NCBI GenBank assembly: GCA_016208225.1
Contig: JACQYM010000167.1
Location: forward strand, 1 to 34,349
Direction of reading: 5' to 3'
Length of the DNA stretch: 34,349 nt
From: Deltaproteobacteria bacterium
Lineage (GTDB): Bacteria; Desulfobacterota; Desulfobulbia; Desulfobulbales; SURF-16
The notes under the pieces are model-generated. The model saw only the letters and a list, made by a program, of their open reading frames with translations, made no database searches and was not told where the DNA came from. The position numbers and the translations under genes were made by a program. Shown piece by piece: positions 28,608 through 34,349 of the stretch; position 1 is the stretch's first letter, and each line of letters begins with the position of its first letter.

Positions 28608-28738
28608 CAAGGTGGCTAAGCTAAAAACGTCAGATGCAAGGCGCTAAATTTCAAGGGATGGGCCTCGTTGGGCACCCCCGCAATGACAAGATAATTTAAC
28701 GCGCCCCAGTAGCTGGCGATTTTTTTTGCAACGCCATC
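28608..28738. repeat. Diverged relative of the 17325-17483 element
   Basis: Shares GGCTAAGCnnAAAAC..TC.GAT..CAAGGCGC and TTTTGC(A/G)ACGCCATC. Confidence 0.5.
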
Positions 28739-28758
28739 AATAATCGAGGAGTGATCAT

Positions 28759-30189
28759 ATGCCACCAGTGACTGAACTAGCGGCCGGCACCATCCAGACA
28801 ACCCTGGGCAAGCCGACCGTGCCATCCATTTCATTTTTTCTGATCATCGTTGTCATCACCCTGCTCATTACCTATTGGGCCTCCAAACGCACCAAATCAG
28901 CCAAGGAATTTTACGCCGCCGGCCGCAGCATCAGCGCCTTCCAGAACGGCCTGGCCCTGGCCGGCGACTATATGAGCGCCGCATCCTTTCTGGGCATCGC
29001 CGGCATGGTTGCCCTCAAGGGGTATGACGGCATGATCTACGCCGTGGGCTGGCTCGTGGGCTGGCCGGCGTTGATGTTTCTCATCGCCGAACCGCTCCGC
29101 AACCTGGGCAAGTTCACCTTTGCCGATGTTGTCGCCTTCCGTCTCAAGCAGACACCGGTCCGCATCGCTTCGGCCATCGGCGGCATCCTGACGGTGCTCT
29201 TCTACACCATCGCCCAGATGGTCGGCTCCGGCAGTCTCATCAAACTCATGTTCGGCCTGCCCTATGAGTTGGCGGAAATCCTGGTGGGTGCCATTATGCT
29301 GGCCTATGTTCTTTTCGGCGGCATGCTTGCCACCACCTGGGTACAGATTATCAAGGCCGTACTGCTGCTCTGCGGCGTGACGGTGCTGATGCTGATCACC
29401 CTGGCCAAGTTCAATTTCAATCGCGGTGAACTCAACACCGAAGTCGCCAACCAGTATACCCAGGCGGCCCTTGAGCCCGGCGGTCTCATCAGCAACCCCA
29501 TTGACGCCGTTTCCCTGGGGCTTGCGCTCATGCTGGGCCTGCTTGGGCTGCCCCACATTCTGCAGCGCTTCTTCACCGTGCCCAATGCCAAGGCGGCCCG
29601 CGTTTCCGTGCTCTATGCCTCCGGCTTCATCGGTTATTTCTACATCATCATCCCCATTGTCGGATTCGGCGCCGCGGCCCTGATCGGCCGTGACATCATC
29701 ACCCAGATCGACAAGGGCGGCAACATGGCTGCCCCGCTGCTGGCCGAGTTTGTCGGCGGCACCCCGTTCCTCGGTTTCATCGCCGCCGTGGCCTTTGCCA
29801 CCATCCTGGCGGTGGTGGCCGGCCTGACCCTGGCCGCGGCCTCCTCTTTTTCCCATGACATCTATGTGCATGTCATCAGACGCGGCAAGGCCACGGAAAG
29901 GGAGGAGGTGAAGGCCAGCCGCATCGCCACCCTGTTATTCGGTGTCATTGCAGTACTCCTGGGCATCCTGTTCAAGGGTCAGAACGTGGCGTTCATGGTG
30001 GGTCTTGCCTTTGCCATTGCCTGCAGCGCCAACTTCCCGGCCCTGGTCCTGTCCATCTTCTGGAAACGGTTCACCACAGCCGGCGCGGTCTGGGCCATCC
30101 TGACCGGCGCCTTTCTGGCCGTTGGCCTGATCATCATCAGTCCCACCGTCTGGGAGGATGTACTGGACCTGGGAGTCGGCGCCGAATAA
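28759..30189 (+). CDS. Sodium/solute symporter, cation-acetate symporter (ActP)-like
   Basis: AKEFYAAGRSISAFQNGLALAGDYMSAASFLGIAGMVALKGYDG; SSS family; C-terminus short for ActP. Confidence 0.9.
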   Translation: MPPVTELAAGTIQTTLGKPTVPSISFFLIIVVITLLITYWASKRTKSAKEFYAAGRSISAFQNGLALAGDYMSAASFLGIAGMVALKGYDGMIYAVGWLVGWPALMFLIAEPLRNLGKFTFADVVAFRLKQTPVRIASAIGGILTVLFYTIAQMVGSGSLIKLMFGLPYELAEILVGAIMLAYVLFGGMLATTWVQIIKAVLLLCGVTVLMLITLAKFNFNRGELNTEVANQYTQAALEPGGLISNPIDAVSLGLALMLGLLGLPHILQRFFTVPNAKAARVSVLYASGFIGYFYIIIPIVGFGAAALIGRDIITQIDKGGNMAAPLLAEFVGGTPFLGFIAAVAFATILAVVAGLTLAAASSFSHDIYVHVIRRGKATEREEVKASRIATLLFGVIAVLLGILFKGQNVAFMVGLAFAIACSANFPALVLSIFWKRFTTAGAVWAILTGAFLAVGLIIISPTVWEDVLDLGVGAE

Positions 30190-30210
30190 CCTTTTGCCGC
30201 CCCTCTTCCA

Positions 30211-30256
30211 CCATGGCGCAAACAGGACCGGGATCCCGGCCCTGTTTGCGCCATGG
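30211..30256. terminator. 46-bp near-perfect palindrome between convergent genes
   Basis: ccatggcgcaaacaggaccgggatcccggccctgtttgcgccatgg; 22 of 23 pairs match. Confidence 0.6.
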
Positions 30257-30311
30257 CTCCACCTGCAATCCATCAGCCGTCCTCATCTACACCCTCGGAG
30301 CCCTTCTCCTT

Positions 30312-31472
30312 TCACGGGCAACGCCGCCTGTTTTTTTTCAGCTCCGCCAGCGGATAAAAGGTGCCGCGCCAGACAATGCCGCCCTGATAAATCGTGGTCA
30401 GCACCGCCTGCCATGTCATGTACAGCCGGATATACGGCGTCAGCAAAAACCAGATGACAGGCCGGCGGGCCATGCCGCTGTAATGCGCCGCCATGACAAA
30501 AAGCGCCGCCTGCAGGGCAATGATGGCCAGATTGACCAGCCGGGTCGCCCCTGCTGTGAAAATGAGCGCCCAGACGGGCCAGATGCTGACGCCAAGCTGC
30601 AGCCCGGTGAGCAGACAGAGCCTGGAAAAACTGTATTCCAGGGCCGCGTACGTGTTCTTGCCGAGGCCTCTGATCATCTGCCGGAGGGAACCATACCATT
30701 TGACGGCGATGAAATGATACCCGTAGAGACATTCCTGCCTGAACCCCTTGCATTTCAGGAGCTTGCCCAGCATGATGTCATCCACCGGGCACAGCCTGAT
30801 GGCCCCATGGCCGCCGGCCTCGCGGTACGCCGCCGCCCGCACCAGATTGAAGGCGCCGATGCCGATGAATTTATCTGATGCCGGGTCAGCGGCCTTCCAT
30901 GGCTGCAGATAGCTGATGAGGCTGACGCCGAATTCAAGCACCACCATCTGCAGCAGGCCCGCCGGCAGCACGGCCTTGAAAAAAAGGGTGAGATGATCCA
31001 GACTGGCGGCGCGCATCCGCGTCATGGCCCTTTTTAAGGTTGAGCGCTCCATGACCACATCGGCATCGGTGAAAAGCAGATCCTCTCCGCCCGCCCTCCC
31101 CGCCCCCAGGTGCAGGGCATGGTTCTTGCCGAGCCAGCCGGCGGGCAGTTCGCTGACCTGCAGCACGGTAAGCCGGGGATGGCCGGCGCCGATCTCGGCC
31201 AGGATGGCGGCGGTGGCATCGGTTGACCGGTCGTTGATCACGATGATTTCCAGGGGTTGGTAATCAAGAGCCAGCACCGACAGCAGGGCCGGCCGGATAT
31301 TTTCCTCTTCGTTCAGGGCAGGGATGATAATGGAAACGGCCGGCAGGGGCTCCGCAGGTGAAGGCGCGATGTCGTCCAGCCATCTGATGCGGCGCGCCCC
31401 AAGGACGCCCTGCAGCCCGAAGACCATGAGGGCGGTCAAGGTGACTGCAGCCAGCAGGAAAAAAAAGTCCAT
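30312..31472 (-). CDS. Family 2 glycosyltransferase, membrane associated
   Basis: AVSIIIPALNEEENIRPALLSVLALDYQPLEIIVINDRSTDAT, LFTDADVVM; N- and C-terminal TM segments. Confidence 0.9.
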   Translation of the reverse strand: MDFFFLLAAVTLTALMVFGLQGVLGARRIRWLDDIAPSPAEPLPAVSIIIPALNEEENIRPALLSVLALDYQPLEIIVINDRSTDATAAILAEIGAGHPRLTVLQVSELPAGWLGKNHALHLGAGRAGGEDLLFTDADVVMERSTLKRAMTRMRAASLDHLTLFFKAVLPAGLLQMVVLEFGVSLISYLQPWKAADPASDKFIGIGAFNLVRAAAYREAGGHGAIRLCPVDDIMLGKLLKCKGFRQECLYGYHFIAVKWYGSLRQMIRGLGKNTYAALEYSFSRLCLLTGLQLGVSIWPVWALIFTAGATRLVNLAIIALQAALFVMAAHYSGMARRPVIWFLLTPYIRLYMTWQAVLTTIYQGGIVWRGTFYPLAELKKNRRRCP

Positions 31473-31590
31473 AGGTGTCAGAAAAACAATTCGGTAGCGG
31501 AGATCAAAATATTTCGACTTTTACCGTTTTTTCCGGCATAGTTAGGTTCATCAATCCTTCAGGTTACAAACGTACCGGAAACTGCGCCGC

Positions 31591-31812
31591 ATGGAAAAAA
31601 TGCTCGCCCACATACCATGGGGGGTGCTGGTCATCGCCTGTCTGACCCTTGGCCTTGCTCCCTTTCATCCGCCCCATGTCTGGGAAAAATTGCAGATGCT
31701 GCTCAAAGGCCAGCTGGTCCGTCCCATCGACTGGTTCGACTTTTTCATGCACGGCGCTCCTTGGCTGCTGCTCGCGGCCAAGGCGATATTTACCCTGAAA
31801 GGGCCGTCGTAA
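31591..31812 (+). CDS. Small conserved membrane protein
   Basis: 73 aa with two hydrophobic segments: MEKMLAHIPWGVLVIACLTLGLAPFHPPHVWEKLQML...WFDFFMHGAPWLLLAAKAIF. Confidence 0.65.
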   Translation: MEKMLAHIPWGVLVIACLTLGLAPFHPPHVWEKLQMLLKGQLVRPIDWFDFFMHGAPWLLLAAKAIFTLKGPS

Positions 31813-31901
31813 CAGATCATCGCCTGTTCCCGAGAAATCGGGGCACCAGCCAAACGTCAGCACATTCGTATCCAGTACGGCACACAGAGGAGAGAAGAGG
31901 C

Positions 31902-32420
31902 ATGAACCCGCGATTACACTTTATTTTTTCCAGGCGCAGCATCCGCAGATATGCGGACAAAAACGTCCCGGAGGAAATGATTCACGATCTGCTGGAGGCC
32001 GCCATGGCCGCCCCTTCGGCGGTGGCCAGGGACCCCTGGCACTTCCTGGTGCTCACCAGCCGAGAAAATCTGGACAAACTGGCGGACATTCTCCCCCACG
32101 GCAAGATGCTGCGCCAGGCCACCGCCGCCTTTGTCGTCTGCGGCGACATCAACCGGGCCCACGACAAGAAGGAATCCTACATGCTGCAGGATCTGAGCGC
32201 CGCGGTGCAGAACATCCTGCTCGCCGCCAACGCCTCGGGTCTCGGCTCATGCTGGCTCGGCGTCCATCCCCGCGAAGAACGGATGGCGGGAATCATCCGG
32301 ATGTTCAGTCTGCCGGCAGGCATCATTCCCATGTGCGCCATTGCCCTGGGCTGGCCGGCCGAGCAGCCGGAGGCCCGCACCCGCTACCGGGACGAATGTG
32401 TGCACCGGGAAAGATGGTAG
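31902..32420 (+). CDS. Nitroreductase family protein
   Basis: FSRRSIRRYADKNVPEEMIHDLLEAAMAAPSA, GLGSCWLGVHPREERMAGI; AGGAGAGAAGAGG RBS. Confidence 0.93.
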   Translation: MNPRLHFIFSRRSIRRYADKNVPEEMIHDLLEAAMAAPSAVARDPWHFLVLTSRENLDKLADILPHGKMLRQATAAFVVCGDINRAHDKKESYMLQDLSAAVQNILLAANASGLGSCWLGVHPREERMAGIIRMFSLPAGIIPMCAIALGWPAEQPEARTRYRDECVHRERW

Positions 32421-32437
32421 CCATTCCGTAACAGCTC

Positions 32438-32866
32438 CTAAGCAATCTCAACCAGCTCGATGTCAAAGGTCAGATCTTCTCCTGCCAGCGGGGGATTGGC
32501 ATCAAGAATGATGCTTTCCTCCGTGATCTCGGCCACCGAAACCATGACAGGTTCCCCATTGGGACCGCTCAGCTGCAGCTTTTGCCCAACCTCGGGGTTG
32601 AGGTCGGCCGGCACCTGATTCCGGGGAAAAGGCATCAACAGTTCCTCGTTGCGCGGACCATATGCCTTATGGGCCGGGATCAACACCTGTTTGGCATCTC
32701 CCTGGCTCATGCCGATCACCGCCTCCTCAAATCCGGGAATTACCTGGCCGCTGCCGATGGTGAATCCCAGCGGATCGCGTCCGGCGGATGAGTCAAACAC
32801 CGTCCCGTCCTGCAGTTTGCCGGTATAATGAATTTTAACGCTGTCGCCGTTTTTTGCTGCTGCCAT
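32438..32866 (-). CDS. FKBP-type peptidyl-prolyl cis-trans isomerase (SlyD-like)
   Basis: GDSVKIHYTGKLQDGTVFDSSAGRDPLGFTIGSGQVIPGFEEAVIGMSQGD. Confidence 0.95.
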   Translation of the reverse strand: MAAAKNGDSVKIHYTGKLQDGTVFDSSAGRDPLGFTIGSGQVIPGFEEAVIGMSQGDAKQVLIPAHKAYGPRNEELLMPFPRNQVPADLNPEVGQKLQLSGPNGEPVMVSVAEITEESIILDANPPLAGEDLTFDIELVEIA

Positions 32867-33412
32867 ATTGTTCTCCTTTCAGCAAATTTCATTTTGCATC
32901 AATTTTTCTGGGTGAATATTTCCGGAAATTCGACGGTTTTCCTGAAAGTTGACCGGAAATTCGGATAATCGGCCGATCGCCTACAGAAAATTAATGGTTG
33001 CCCGGTTATGGGATTGACCAGTTACCTCTTCGTAACGTTGCACTTTCATATCCTGCTGTTCCAGATCTTCTGTGATTGCCGTATACCAAACGGCGGCTGA
33101 CTATACCATACAAAAAGCAGAAAAGATACCCTGCGGCTTTTCCTCCTGCGGCACGAATCCTGCTATCTATCAAAACAGAAACAACTTGGGCTCATTTTGA
33201 TTCCATTGCGGCAATTTGCCACATTTGCCGATACGGCGATATATGTTACAAATAATTATTAGGATAAAAAGCAGCATTCTGCTTGTAATCCCTCTCTCAA
33301 GCCGTTGTAAAAATCTCAGCGCAATACGGGAAACGGCATAAGGGGCCATAACATCCCAAGATTACTAATGATTATTAGGAAATGACCCCCCCAAACTACC
33401 GGTGGAGCTCTT

Positions 33413-34349
33413 ATGGTGAAATCAGCCAAAAACATCAAAACTCCCAAGGTGACAGACGCGATCTTCACGGTGAACTCCAAGTGGGAGCTCAGCTCGTTCA
33501 ATAAGGCGGCGGAAAATCTTTTCGGTCTTAAATCCGAGGACGTGGTCGGCAAAAGCTGCCACGATATTTTTGGCACCGACATACGATTCGCTGAACTTTT
33601 TTCATCCCTCTGCCCATCGATTTCAGCAGGAAAGATAGTGACCGATTTCAACCTGGTCATTGAAAATCCGGAGAAAAATACCCTGTCCGCCGTGCTGGCC
33701 ACGGCCGTGCCGATTCCCGGCCAGGATGGAGCCCCATCCGGTGCTGTTGTCATCTTCCAGGATGCCTCATCAAGCTACATGTGCAACAGGATGATCCTGG
33801 ACAGCATTGCTGACGGCGTGTTTACCGTTGACCGCAACTGGAAGATAACCTCCTTCAATGCCGCGGCGGAAACGATCACCGTCTGGAAAAAAGAGTATGC
33901 CATCGGTAAATTCTGCGGGGATGTCTTCCACTCCAGCATCTGCGGCAAAAGCTGCGCCATTGCCCAGAGTTTATACAGCGGCAAGCCGGTGCCCAACCGC
34001 TCCATCACCATCGGCAACATCGACGGCAGCAGGATTCCCGTCAGCATCTGCGCCTCCCCTCTCACCGACCATGAGGGCAACATCATCGGCGGGGTTGAGA
34101 CATTTCGCGATCTTTCCGCGATCACCATGCTGCAGAAACAGCTGAGCAAAAGCTATACGTTTGACGAAATCATCAGCAAGAGCAGCGCCATGCAGCGCAT
34201 CTTCTCCATCCTGCCGGAGATCTCCCGCAGTCCGAGTACCGTGCTGATTCTCGGGGAAAGCGGTACCGGCAAAGAGCTGGTGGCCAGGGCCATTTATCAT
34301 GCCAGCACGAGAAACGACAAACCATTCGTCACCGTCAACTGCGGTGCCC
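33413..34349 (+). CDS. PAS-domain sigma-54-dependent transcriptional activator (truncated by window end)
   Basis: ORF from ATG 33413 open to the window end; two PAS-like segments; AAA+ VLILGESGTGKELVARAIYHAS...PFVTVNCGA. Confidence 0.92.
   Translation, partial: MVKSAKNIKTPKVTDAIFTVNSKWELSSFNKAAENLFGLKSEDVVGKSCHDIFGTDIRFAELFSSLCPSISAGKIVTDFNLVIENPEKNTLSAVLATAVPIPGQDGAPSGAVVIFQDASSSYMCNRMILDSIADGVFTVDRNWKITSFNAAAETITVWKKEYAIGKFCGDVFHSSICGKSCAIAQSLYSGKPVPNRSITIGNIDGSRIPVSICASPLTDHEGNIIGGVETFRDLSAITMLQKQLSKSYTFDEIISKSSAMQRIFSILPEISRSPSTVLILGESGTGKELVARAIYHASTRNDKPFVTVNCGA

Noticed and set aside
28897-29871. 324-aa minus-strand ORF
   Set aside because: Antisense to the symporter; composition artefact (H/G/Q/D-rich).

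Overview
The window looks like a GC-rich chromosomal segment of a Desulfobulbales-type (deltaproteobacterial) anaerobe; this taxonomic guess is inference from gene content. Left to right it holds: (1) a PEP-synthase-like phosphotransferase (ATP-grasp + phosphohistidine domain + unfamiliar C-terminal domain) split by one in-frame TAG, then a single-domain response regulator and two Hsp20 genes; (2) a convergent cNMP-binding/DUF4388 protein; (3) a long minus-strand biosynthetic run: TPR protein, panC, panD, mqnB and mqnD (futalosine menaquinone pathway), ilvB, ilvH, psd, leuA, asd, an internally deleted rsmD, coaD, Rieske protein, b6-type cytochrome b; (4) plus-strand xseA, a minus-strand DUF3786 Fe-S protein, then a Sel1 protein, UvrD-like helicase, AT-rich acyltransferase, M48 lipoprotein peptidase, ABC transporter pair, DUF485 protein and an ActP-like symporter; (5) a GT2 glycosyltransferase, small membrane protein, nitroreductase, FKBP-type PPIase and a truncated PAS/sigma-54 activator. 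No CRISPR array, tRNA, rRNA or transposase was recognised. The main unexplained structure is in intergenic DNA: several families of short palindromic or terminal-inverted-repeat elements (a ~95-bp TAAGCCGTT...CGTAACGGCTCC family in gene leaders, a ~159-bp GATGG...CCATC element, heptanucleotide hairpins beside rsmD and mqnD, CACCACAGAG palindromes, CCGGAAT palindromes), plus a candidate ilvB attenuator. The best candidates for an undescribed system are the dikinase-like phosphotransferase/receiver/Hsp20 cluster and the leader-associated repeat family. All assignments are by eye from sequence; no searches were run.
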